Source: Agriotes lineatus | Lineage: Eukaryota > Arthropoda > Insecta > Coleoptera > Elateridae | NCBI GenBank assembly: GCA_940337035.1 | Contig: OW679203.1 | Location: forward strand, 28,529,495 to 28,593,494 | Direction of reading: 5' to 3' | DNA: 64,000 nucleotides | Shown here: in pieces, positions 37,275 through 49,095 of the stretch | Layout: each line of letters opens with the position of its first letter | How positions within the stretch are numbered: position 1 is the stretch's first letter | The notes under the pieces: generated by a model | What the model was told of the DNA's origin: nothing | What the model saw: the letters and a program-made list of their open reading frames with translations, nothing else | Database searches by the model: none | Program-made: the position numbers and the translations under genes

Positions 37275-40200
37275 GAAGTCAAGAAAGGTGTGCACAAAGT
37301 GAAAGGACAATTTTTGAAGTTGGCGCTTTTCCGCTTTTGTATTCCAAGTACTAGTATTTTTTTCGCTTCATCAAGGTTCAAATTGATAGTTTAGCTGTGT
37401 CCCAATACCCAATTTTGTTCATTTTAAATACTAACGTCTCCCGGCTCATTTCATCATATCTTGGGCAACGTTTACTTAAATTCACATATGGTTGTTTGCC
37501 CTATAATTGACGCCCAATATTACTTGCCAGATTGACCGCCCAATGTCTGCAGTTTTCACGATTGGATATCAACATGTTTAGTCCCAGCGTACCATTCCTC
37601 GCGAGCAATTCTGATGAAGTATGGTGCAATAGTGACGCAAGCCGAACGTTTCTGTGTGAGTCAGAGAGAGTAAGTAGCACACGTTTGCGTTTCTTTGGGA
37701 TTCGAGAATTAATCGTCAGACTTTGAAGAGGCAACAGGTGTTATCATTTGCTTCGCTTGGCGGGGGCCTGGTACCTTCGCCGGACAACGTCGAAATTAAG
37801 TGAAAATGTAAGTAGTTGTTATCGGTCATTTAAGACACTTTTGGTGCAGTTATTAGCCTCGGAATTCTCGTATCGTCGACTTAGCAATCTGCAATTGACG
37901 CCTGTGGGGCGGATTATTAATAGGAACCTCTTTCGCACTAATTGTTTTCAATGAAGTTACGTGTACAGTACCACAACCTTTCCTGTTGATTACGTTTTTC
38001 GTTCTACTTTCTGGGTATTTAACATCGTCTAGACCCACTAGACAGATGTTCTTTAAGCACTTTGGGGCTGTCGCTTGGGCACGGCGTCAGCATCGTTAGA
38101 CATCATAATCGGAGCAGGCTGAGCCCCTACAAAGTACTGTGTTTTTCTAGTAATTTTAAAGCCCACAATGCGTAGTGAAGTGGTAATTTATGTGACAAAG
38201 TATTACCATTCTTTACGTAACGTAGTTGTTGTCATTTAAAATTAAGGTTTTGAATAGTAATTACCGCCTTTAAGCCAGTTTTGATTATTTACCGTCAAGT
38301 TTTACTGCCCTAATTACAGGCGTAACCATTGCGTAATTAAAGTTGTTACTATTTTTGAGTCAGGTAGATTGTTTGCTGTCAAGTGTACCGCCTGTATTTA
38401 GATTATACGTTGCGCAATTAATATTTATTGGGTATTTCATTTAATGTTTATTGTGTACATACATATTTCTATGTTAATAGTTCATTTTCAATCAGTTGTG
38501 CTCTTCTTTAGTAGATGTATGACGTTTACAATAGTATTTTATGATGTTTTGTTCTCTGTAAAGGAGTTTAGTCAGCTGTAAGTAAAAGTAAGCAAGGTAA
38601 GTTTAACGTAGCTGCACGTGAACCGTTGCTCGAGCACTGCAAACATGTTTTAAGATCCGTTAACCATTTCAACTTTTATGTGAGCAGATTTACCGATCTA
38701 AAAGTTATGGCGTATGGCAATTAACATCTTTATTTCGCTTACCGGGTCTTTGACCTAATTAAGATTGTAATAACCCCCTTTTCTCCATCTGCGTCTTAGC
38801 CAGCAACTTTTGTTGTTAGGTCAAGAATATTTACCAATCATTTCAGTTGAGGATAAGCCAAAGCAAGGCAGTGTATCCAGATCGTAATCTATTAGAGAAA
38901 TGGCCAACTCACGAACGAAAGTCGGAGAAAGATTGCAAGCAAGGTAATACTGTAAAGTTGCCTAATCCTTACTAGCAAACAAAAATTTGGGGAGCTAAAT
39001 ATAAAATAAAGAGCTCTTAACCGCTTTGGGCAACCGTGTAGTAGGTTTGTTTTAGCCATTCAGCAATTCCAATTTCGGTACAATTGCTATATTTAGCCCG
39101 AAATAAATATGTGACTCAGCACTAGAATTACTCTTTAAATACAGTAGATACAGAAACATTTGAATAAATAAACTTCAAGAATAGATAATGTAGTGCTTTT
39201 AAAATGTGAGGTAAACCTTTAAATTACGCACAGATGTTACAAACAAGTTCACATTCGTACTGCAATTATATCTAGCTACATGTGGTACTAAACGTAGAGT
39301 ACGACCAGTTCTACAATCAAGTATACCTTGTTACAGGCCGAAAACGTCGTGACGACACGTTAATTAAAGAGTTTCAGAGTTCACCATAAATGTACCTTAA
39401 TTACACTGTAAATGCTAATTTGTCCGAATTAGACATCAGGAAGAAGGGTGGCTGGCTATAAATGATACTAATTAGATGGTCACTAACGGTGTTAATTGCT
39501 AGGCGCCACCACTTTACTGATTAAATTGGGAAAAACACAGGCGAGCTCATCCAGAAGGTGGAAGAGATGACCCAATTTTTCTGATTCAAATTTGGCAATG
39601 ATTGAACTACGATCCAACGAACAGCCAGGTCGAACTTACCTTACTCTCATATGTCAACAGCTGACTGAATCCCTTTACGAAGAAAAAATACACAAAATAA
39701 CACATGCAAACATAAATCTTTCTTAAAGAAAAACACAACTAATTAAAAATAAACTATATTAACTTGGATAAATATGTAAGTGACAATAATCAAATGAAAT
39801 ATTCGATAAAGGTTAGTATGGTTAATTACGCAACGTTTAATCTAAACAGACGGTAAACTTGAAGACCAGCAGTATAACTGCATAAAAAAATAAAAACTTT
39901 AATTTATACAACGAAACTACTTTCGAACAATACATCTTGACGGTAAACAACCCAATATGACACAATGGCGGCAATTACTTGAATCTCACAACGTTAAGCT
40001 AAGTACAAACATTAAATTGACGCTAAATACTCAGAATTAACTTAAAGGCGGTAATTTCTATTCAAAATCTTAATATTTAACTTGTCAACAGTGCTCATTA
40101 AAATTATTACAAAAGGACACAATACCTTTTGATAGATTCAGCAGCTATGGTGATGGTGTCTAACAGAGCTGTAGGTCGGGTTCCAAGCGATTGCCCCCAA

Positions 40201-41028
40201 AATGCTTGAGGAACTACGGGAAAATGAATAGGGTGCGACATGTCAAGCTGGTTTAGACGATGTTATATCTCGAAGAAGAGCAAAACGAAGAACGTACGAA
40301 AGACAAGGGTTGTGGTACGACACACGTAACTTTAGTAACGACCAAGTAGCACAAAACGAGGTTTCAATTGATAATCCGCCTAAGTCGTCAAGTGCAGCCT
40401 TCCAAACCTCGCGATACAAGAATTCCTCAACTAATACTTCACCAAAACGTCACATAACCGACCACGGCTTGACCAGTAGCACATATTTAGTTTTACCATT
40501 TAATAAGTTTGACTTGCGCGGCGAAGGCAAAGCCTCCGCCGCAGAACAAAAACTATCGCTTGTTGCCTTGTTGAACTTTGCGGGCTGAATCCTCAAGCCA
40601 AACTGAGCTCGCGCCTGTGCGCCTCAACTGTTACTCTGTCTAACTCATGTGTAAAACGTACAGATTGCGTCATGTTGTCCAACTCAATACAACGCTGACA
40701 TAAAAATTTCGCATAAAGAATAACAAATCGGGACAGAACCTAAACGATAAAATCGCAGACAATGGCCCCTAGGTTGGTAATTGAGAATGAAACGTCATTC
40801 ATTAGCCAAATAAACATATATAAATTTAAATCTACTAGCCTAAAATAAGCCGGGAAGCGTCACTGTATGCAACAAACGAAATTCGGTTTTAAAACACAAC
40901 TAAACTTTTAATTTAGGCTTAAATGATGCGGGAAAAGTACTAAAATTTAGGATACAATAGCGGTAAAATTGCTGAAAGCGCTGAATACAAAAATTGTCTC
41001 TACAACCTGCATGGCGTTTCAAAAGACA
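37275..41028. repeat. Very long imperfect inverted repeat (fold-back), arms about 1.5 kb
   Basis: The left arm at about 37275-38775 is the diverged reverse complement of about 39450-41028, with a spacer of about 0.67 kb. Matches run in consistent order: GACAATTTTT at 37308 against AAAAATTGTC at 40988, CTTCCCGGCT-type sequence at 37438 against 40848, GGCAACA-G-G at 37732 against 40561, GGCGGATTATT at 37909 against 40372, AACATCGTCTA at 38020 against 40256, AATTACCGCCTTTAAG at 38259 against 40045, and GCAATTAACA at 38717 against 39490. The best stretch (about 38235-38295) is roughly 83% identical and most is lower. The open frames inside (for example 40310-40588) are not conserved between the arms. 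Foldback/Galileo-type transposons or an old inverted duplication would both give this form. Confidence 0.85.
38776..39449. other. Spacer of the long inverted repeat
   Basis: Unique AT-rich sequence between the two arms, without an open frame worth noting and without further self-complementarity that I can see. If the structure is a transposon, any transposase is gone. Confidence 0.5.
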
Positions 41029-44000
41029 GCGCAACCACCAATCTCAAACATAGTTACCACAAAGCCCGAAATGACTGCTCTATTAAAATCCCTCTACCAA
41101 AACTGCGCTGGAAGTTGAGCAAAAGGTTAATCCCACTCAAAAAATACCAACATGTCTCTAGGACTCCTCACAATTCCCGACAGCAGATAATCAGGTTAGA
41201 ATCCAGAAATTCGCGTTTAAGCTCCGCCATAAAAGAATTCTAAGAAACAGAATAATTAGATGATACATCCACAGGGAAATGAACTCTTGGCAGAACTCGT
41301 CTTTTATTGAGCTTGCGCATACGGTGCACGTGGTTGCAAGTAGTGAGAGGCAAAACTGCCCCAAAATGTCTTGATTCGGTACAAAACAATCAGCAATGCT
41401 TCCCATGCTCGATTTTAATTCAACACAAACATCAAACCGTTCGAGCTCGTCTCCTAAAAGGCCCCAAAAGTCTCTTCACACCGACATGCCTCTATGATAT
41501 CTGCTAAACACTGCCACTCGAAGCGGAAATTTTCCGATAAGACATTTTCACGATCGATCTTATGTTATAGATAAATACAACATATTTAACAAATGAAGAG
41601 TACGCAGGGGTATATTAGAAATACAAAATGATTTGAATAATTGAAAGCGCTCGGTACCGATCAGGTGAGGCATACAGTTCTAGTTGAAGTACGTATAGTG
41701 CGTAGAGCGCCATGGACAGCGCATTGTGGTTACGTGAGTATGGCACAACTTATCTGCCCCCAAATATACGTAAACCTGAACGAACCCATTCGCTTTAACC
41801 ACAAAATAAACCCGTGCACTATTTGAAAAGGTAGTTATTACAGCATAACGTTTCGAGAGTAAGTACGTTCGATGCTCTGCCAAAAACAACCAGTATTACC
41901 AGTAGATCCATCGGCACATTATTAAAATTGCATTTTAAATAATAATTACTTAACATTAGTTGAAGACTATCTGAAAGCCCGAAGTAACTTCAGTAAATTG
42001 TAAAATCAAGTGAAAGTAGAGTGGTAGACGGTTCCGTACCTGAAATATATGTGGCCTTAAGGCTTTAAAAATACAGGAGTAACCAAAAACGTTGCAGCAG
42101 GTCATTACACTAATTCTTATTCTGTTCCCTGAAAATTTTAGAAGATAAATCGTCTTTGAAGCCTTTACCAAGATAATTCATAACATTTCATTCTACGGCA
42201 TCAGAATAAAACTAGAGAAAAAGGGTTTCAAAATGGGCACATAAAATTTCTTAAATATGCAGTAAAAGCGTAGGCAAGCCAACATACGCAATAATTCTCA
42301 ATAAATGAAGAGAGCAATTTAAGATCATTACTATGTTCTTCCACAACTGTTTTCTAATTTTCTTGTAAAGATACAGCAACCGCCGATCTTAGCTTGACTT
42401 GCTGAAGTAGTGCGTCACTTTGCTAAAACACTACATCAGTCATAGAAGCTTTTAAAATGCTTTGGAATTCAAAAGGTAAAAATAATTGCTAAAAATGATA
42501 TTTTTATATAACAGCTATCTTCCAGGTACGGGTCCCACGTCTCATTAGTTTCAACTAACTTTTTTAGAATTCTAAGTAATACAAACTCATATACAAATTG
42601 CTGCATAAGCTTTTATAATTTTAGTATTCAAATAATGAGGGACTCTAAAGACAACTACCCTTTCAGTGTTAGCATTGTGAATGTATGGAAAACGTCATAT
42701 ATACTAATTCAACCGACGTTCCAGGCTTTGTGGTGGGCGTTGCCTTCAAGTGGAATTTAAGTTGTGCTATCTAAGCTGGTTTGGACGGTTCTAAAATTAA
42801 ACTTACTTCACTCAGAGCAAGTCGAAAAGCATTCAAACATCTACATTTGCATCTGAATATCACCTACGGCATGCGTTACAGAATTAGCCTGCGATTACTT
42901 CCATTACCTCTTGTAACATTTTTATATTTTATATCGCGAAATGAGAGCGGCAATCTACCTAACCTCAAAACAAAGCCTGCAATAAAGTTTCAAAGTCAGT
43001 AAAAATCGTAAATCGCTTTGAAGGGCGGTTCGCTGCAAAGCTCGTTCTAATTTCAATTTCGGCTAAATTACGCATTAGAAACCCCATGTGGGTTCTGTGC
43101 TTATCCAGGTTATAAATTGCAAGTCGTTTACCTAAACGCCCTATTTGAATGGAGACAAGGATTTATCCAAGCCAGCGGTTACGAGTTTATGAAATATTTG
43201 GCTAATTTTTAATTATTTAGGTTAGCCTTGATACAGCGTTGAGAATTATTATATAACATTTTAATAAGTTCTCAGGAAAAAAAGATTTTCGCATGAATTG
43301 AAACGAACAAAGCTGCAGTTACTAACAAAGATTGTTCGTTAAAATGTATTTTGCTACAGCTCTGATTTGCGAACGGCAACAAATTTTAAAGGCATACGCT
43401 GGTACAGTGGAGGAGGGATGGGTGATTAAATATTTTTCATTTTTGCTTGAACACCAAGATACAGTTAAACCAGAGAGATGCAAAACAATCTTGCTCATAT
43501 AAAGCCTGGAGAGGGAGTGGAAAGCCATTTAACAGTATATGAGCCTTTCCTGGTTTCGAGAAAACTGGCATCACTACTGTAACTTTTAAAACCGTTTTCT
43601 GTCTTGCCTGAAAAGAACGTATGTCTGTTATCAGAAAGAACGAATAAAATATCAAAGCTGCCCTTTATCAGAGGGTCAGGTTAGAAAAATATTTGGAACA
43701 AAAGTAGTGCAGGTGTTCTTATGCTCATAACAATATGGTTGGTAACGTCATGCTACCATATAATACGAAAAAGAGTTTGCTTGCGACGACGACACAATCT
43801 GCAATTTTTAGTGTCTTCTAGCATCTGGTGTAGGGATCTCAAGTGCGCATCTAAAAGAAACAAGGTAGGACAAAGTCTGTACTATCTGTCGCAGACGATT
43901 ATGATATATTACTTTCGAAGTAATCTAGTGATGAGTAATTAGATAATTATAATATACTATATAAATAGTCCAGCGGTCGATGCTATAGCGACAGAGAGCT

Positions 44001-44065
44001 GTACATACAGATAGAAGAATTTGAAATAATTCAAAAACGAAGTGCCTCACCAGTCCGAAAATGCT
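41029..44065. other. Non-coding stretch, nothing recognised
   Basis: AT-rich sequence with frames of 60-73 codons on both strands, none with recognisable content. Confidence 0.55.
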
Positions 44066-44680
44066 TGAACTGTAGGTAAATGAACGAACCGCAGTCTCTG
44101 TCGTAAATACGCTCAACCGAGTCAATAAACTTGAATCTGACCAAGTTTCTTCCCAATGCTTTATGCTTAAAGAATACAGACATAATGCTCAGAACACAAT
44201 AAATCCTCGCTCTTTCTTCCCGTCTGGTGTTGTACCCTGGTTTACGCAATAGGCGTTGGTTTATTACCTCTGCTGCCACAGGAATGACAATAACTCACCG
44301 AGTGGAAAGTTCGAAAATCGAAATTCGGGTTTATTGCTCTTTGTTTGGCCAGTTTCGTCAATCTTTAATTACACGTCTTGGCCTGAGGATGGTCATCTTA
44401 GAATGCAAAAACTTCATCTCTGTCATCTTGAATTTGCTGTAGCGTTGTCATACTGCAGTTTGGTCGGACAGCGTAGTTTAAATAGTTGCACACCTATGGA
44501 ACTGCAAAAGTAGTTTGTCAAAGCGAGGTGCACGTGCGAGGCACATAATCCAATTCTTGACGTTTAGCCATTATGCTGCACATCGCTTCACATTTTAAGT
44601 TAGACGCCCACTGATTACTCCACACAGTTGTGACAAGTTCTACTTTTTATCGGGGAAGAAGTACAAAGGCACTCCTTTAT
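44066..44680. repeat. Dispersed repeat family 1, copy C (most complete)
   Basis: Its left third matches copy B (22556-22862) and its right part matches copy A (to about 3700), so it bridges both and is the best template for the family. Key blocks are CTCTGTCGTAAATACGCTCA at 44095, ACCCTGGTTTACGCAA at 44234, and GTGCGAGGCACATAATCC at 44534. No conserved open frame is present. Confidence 0.6.
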
Positions 44681-47600
44681 GGAACTGTTTATGACTGGCA
44701 CGTTTTGGTTCTTTGCTGTGCTCTGTCACACCGTTTCTGTGTTCTAAACCGTTGTGGTTCATCGGAGAGTGTCACTAACTTATGTTTTTTTGGCGAAGCT
44801 CCTAGTGGTTAGTCTTAATGTAGCATCAAAGTGTTTTTTACGAAATGATGATAGCTTGTAGCAGTTTTACGATTTATCTCGTTCATCTTTGTTATGCGTA
44901 TTTACATCTCCACTTGCCATCTACTTGAACTTCAACATACTTTATTAACTATTAACTTGCTATTGACTTCGTTCTCCTTGTTGTCTGCACGTTTCCATGT
45001 ACGAGATTTCGCATGGTTCATGGAATCAAAACGGCTGTATGCAATATTCTCAAACTGAGCAGCTGTGTAGTAATCTTACTATTGACATTTAGTTGCTATG
45101 AGGATTGGCGAGTTTGCTTCATTCCATCTCATGTAAACCTGTGATACTGAAGTTTTTTACTGGATATAATAGTTATTGATGCACCTAGTGCACGAAATGA
45201 TGCTTTGGTGCTGGGAAATACATTTTTTGACGAGGCGTAAGTTGTGCCCTTAGCTAATTGTGTTAGTAAATCGACCTGGTGAGCCTGTATCGCTATGCTT
45301 ACCGTTGCTTTTCAGGGAGCGCATTATTGTCGTTTCTGTAGTTCACTGTTTGAGCCCTGGCCCGTAAGGGTACAGGAAGGGTAGTTGGGTCACGTTGATT
45401 GGTTGAAGGGCTATTTTTAAGTGTCTTATTCACGTAGCGGGTTCAGTAAGCAACGAATTCGACAGGGGGCGGTTTCAGGAAGATATTTGTAGATATTGGA
45501 TTTAGCAATACAAGCAAATACGCTCCAAATTTAGGTTTGAGGCTCAAACGAGGTTTGGCAGTTTTGGAAGATTTCTTACGGTTTTGGATTGTTGCGTCGA
45601 GCAGGTTTAGGTTTCGGACTAGCGAGAACTCGTCTCTAAGGGTAAGACAAAGTCCGGAACGGTGCGATGCCTATTTTGTTTGCCAAGGCCAAGCGGCGGC
45701 GTCGGGCTTGACAGTGAAGCCACCTTCTCTGGCTACAACGGTTTTGTTAAGGCCCAGATGGCCTGGTAGCTGTTCCAGTTATAGCTGACTAGGCGAGTCG
45801 CTAAATTTAAGTCCTTGAGCAACCTTGGTGCATATGTTTTATATTTTTCTGAACGGTGAAATCATTAATAATCTGCGTTACGCCGATGAAACGGTTTATT
45901 GTGTATAATATGGCTTGTGGTAAGAAGCCTGGTGACAGAGTATTTAGGTTGCGCGAGCGCCTCTGACGTATTCAATGATTGTCATCGAAATGACAACCAG
46001 GTCCGACAGCTTAACGTGTTCACCGAAGCACGGCTGGCTGCAATTTTACTACCACTATAAATCGGACACCCGTCCGACCGCCGACCCCTGCGAACTTTGT
46101 TTAACTCTCGATTCTGTTTGACCAGTCCTTGGAGCATGCGGCTATGCAACCAGCTAATACTGCGATCAACGAATAGTCTAAGTGACCTGCAATATCTGGT
46201 CAAACAAGTGAATGTTGCATGCAGAAGGTATGGCCTTGATATGAATTAAAAGAAAACGTAATTAATAATAATTAAAGTATCAATGATAATGCATATTCTA
46301 TACCAATAGCACTCCCATAGAACGTGTGCCTTCCTATAAGTGTTTTGGTGCATAGTAAAAGGAAAAATGAGAACAGACAAAGAAAATCAAATGCCGCATT
46401 GAAATTACTCGTAGTATATTACACGATAGAACGGGATTACGACAATATTGGGTGATTATAAACCCAGCCCGCCCGGAATGGTTGTAATAACAAAAAGGTT
46501 TGCCGTAAACTAGTCGTGAGGGCGTAGGTTATTTCGGGACTGTGCTTTACACCGGGCAGGACTCAGTAACTTAATGGGGGTGAAATGCCTAGGCGCCACA
46601 GCTTTTGAAATAGTAATAATACTGAGCGATTTCTTAAAAGTGGAAAGAGAAAATCACCGAGAGTTGTGTTGTTGATACTGCTGCAACGACGTCCTTTGCG
46701 CTATTTCGAATGGAACTTACCTTAAGTGATTTCTTACAGCTAGAATTTTTTACACTTAAATACAGGAAATAAAGCATGCAACAACCATCAAATACAAGAA
46801 AACATAGAATAATTAAAATCAATATACTAACGTCAAACACAAAAATACTATATACAATGAAATCATCTGATTTGATTACTTAAATTCCAAGTCCTATATG
46901 ACGTCATGGTGCTTTACAAAATGCTGAATAATATTCTCGTTCGGTAATCTTAATTCAACTATTTACAGGATTATGAATTCATGAAATGCTAATGACTATA
47001 ATATTCTCATTCGGTATTCTAAATTTAACTATATACAGGTTTATGAATTTGTAAAATAATACTGACTATTTGTTGTTATCTGAACGCTATATGAGGTCCT
47101 TCAATCGTGCGTCACTTAATTCGTTTCCCGGACACTATTTCACTTAGCGAAAATAATGAGCGTCTACATTAATATAAATTTTACACATTACCGTCTAAGA
47201 TCATATCTGCTGCTTGAATTGCTTGAAGTTTCTCAGGAAATGAGCTTGGACGAGTGGCTGCAGTGCTGGGGGAAAAATTGATAACACGGAATGCAAGCGA
47301 TGAATGTTGCAATGCCAGAAGTTGATGTTTGTGTCTCGTCCCTTATGCAAGAAAATCCCGGAGTGCGTCGATATGATGAGACGACAATTCGGTAAACATT
47401 CCAGGTTAAATGACTCAAATCGATCCGGTTCCGTAAATAGAGTGCGGATTGAGAAAATATCTTCGGAAATTAGAACGGTCGTGGACGTGCAAAGAATCGG
47501 CACCAACTTGCTTCGATGCGGCGACTAAAGGAACTGTCCCTGCAGGAAAGTGAATAAGACCCTTTTAAAAGATCTGAAAGTGTTGTGGCAGGAAACAATT

Positions 47601-48058
47601 AGATGTTTACTACTACTGGCTTAAAAATAGTGCATACTATTTATTCTGCAATGTCATTGGCCAAGGCGCTACTCCGGAGATGCGCTGACTAATGTTGTGC
47701 GAGAAGGAATTTACTGCTAACACGTGTTAGTTTTATGCTTATATATCAATCTTAAAATGACCTTTACGACCTTTTACTAGCCTAATGAGCGTTTTGATTG
47801 ACATCTCGAAATTATCTGCTCAACGTGTGTATTCTCTAGCCCCTCTCTTAATATTGAAGTGACTTTTTACAGTTTTGTCACTAATTTATGAAGCATCAGC
47901 TGGTCGTTTTGAACGGAATAAACTTCAGCTGCAGTCAGTTTGAATAATTTACGAGAGAGCGATTGCTTGAACACGTATAACGAAAAATAAACTGCAAAGG
48001 TTGAAATCCACTTAACAAGTATTTTCATAAAAATTTTAAAAATCTCTGCCATTTTGAT
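44681..48058. other. Non-coding, with a GC-richer patch at 45300-46220
   Basis: The GC-richer patch carries overlapping frames on both strands (plus 45537-45788, minus 45982-46203) without identifiable motifs; it may be an old transposon. The rest is AT-rich. Frames at 47201-47528 overlap on both strands and are not called. Confidence 0.45.
46921..47065 (+). repeat. Two-copy 70-bp tandem repeat
   Basis: TAATATTCTC-TTCGGTA-TCT at 46929 recurs at 46999, followed in both copies by AACTAT-TACAGG-TTATGAATT and a shared ACTGACT/AATGACT end. The period is exactly 70 bp, with about a dozen differences. Confidence 0.75.
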
Positions 48059-48441
48059 ATAGACTTAAATTTTAGAACGCAAAATGCTGAGGTGCTACGT
48101 ATTTTCCACTTGCTATACGCAGTAGAATCTTGGACGATGAAATCAGAAAATCTTAAAAACATTGAGGTGTATGAAATTTGGTATTATAAGTGGCTGTTGA
48201 GAATGTTATCGGTAAGAAATTAGCTAATCAAGTAGCGTTACACCAAATGAATAAGGATCGAGAAATCATTAAAATAGTTAAATGTTCTAAAGGGTAACAA
48301 AAACAGCATACTTCAACTAATAATTCAAGACAAAGTTAACGGAAAGAGGTTATATTTCTCGAACTCCTTAAATTAGCGGTAGATAAAGTTCGCGTGTGAT
48401 GATTCCCAACCTCCCATATGAGCGGAACTTAAAGAAGAAGG
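48059..48441 (+). pseudogene. RTE-like non-LTR retrotransposon, C-terminal region of ORF2 with AAG tail
   Basis: In the plus frames one reads DLNFRT, then (frame change) LRCYVFS, then LLYAVESWTMKSENLKNIEV, YEIWYYKWLLRML, and after stops ALHQMNKDREIIKIVK. This follows the order of the post-RT domain in insect endonuclease-reverse transcriptase proteins (DLN-RT, CYVWSVLLYG-ESWTL, IEAFEMW-YRRMLRISW, VL-RMNK-RE). Near the end, LAVDKVRV and MIPNLPYERNLKKK correspond to the terminal AVDKVRIAMMIANL block, followed by AAGAAGAAG at 48433-48441. Several frameshifts and stops show it is dead. It belongs to the same broad group as the fragment at 6720-6929 but is in the opposite orientation. Confidence 0.8.
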
Positions 48442-48936
48442 GCCCTCTGGATCACTTTTTGTGATAATTTTAGGAGGGTTGTGCGAAACATTGCTGTACT
48501 CGTATTTTGTTTATCTTCAATCTTCGAGCATGGGAGATTCAAGAGCATATTGTGGCACATAAACGGCGTAGAAATTCCAATCGTATTTGTAGTGTTTGTA
48601 GAAAAAACTAAGACTAAGAAAGGCAAATCAATAAAGTAATAGAGACAAGCAAGTGACCTACATGTCTCAAATAACATCAGAAAAAGAAGAAAGCAGAAGC
48701 GATACGAAACACAGAAAACCATATTATCTACAATAATTTTAAAAACGTGGTAGAATTCTACGTAGACCTACATAAATCTAAAGTGACATCAGGAAGAAAC
48801 AAGAAAAAAAATCAAAACGTACGATCAAAAAGAACAGCAATTAGTAACTACTGCAAGAACTATATACGAAATTCAATAAAGCCACAATTAATTCCAATGT
48901 ATCAATCGACAGAATAAAGGGAAAATAAAATACTTC

Positions 48937-49095
48937 AACTACAGGAAAGGAGGAAATAGAAAACTGGAAAGCTATCCAGCGATTAGTCTTTGCTGTCTCC
49001 CATATACAGGCATGCCAAAAATAATCAATAAAAGGCTGGTTAGGAAATTAGATGAATATCAATCACTAGAGCAAGTAGTATTCAGATTACTCTTA
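48937..49095 (+). pseudogene. Non-LTR reverse transcriptase fragment, fingers/palm start
   Basis: A plus frame of about 50 codons reads NYRKGGNRKLESYPAISLCC, then PKIINKRLVRKLDEYQSLEQ and VVF. This corresponds to the N-terminal part of RTE/CR1-type reverse transcriptase: FKKGD---L-NYRPISLL, K---KIITNRL--KLDEYQ--EQAGFR. The downstream YADD box is absent. It lies about 500 bp downstream of the C-terminal RTE-like tail at 48059-48441, on the same strand, in the wrong order for a single copy, so it is either a second insertion or a rearranged piece. Confidence 0.65.

Noticed and set aside
37275..41028. Polinton/Maverick with long terminal inverted repeats
   Set aside because: No polymerase, integrase or packaging genes in the 0.67-kb spacer; the arms are far longer than the spacer.
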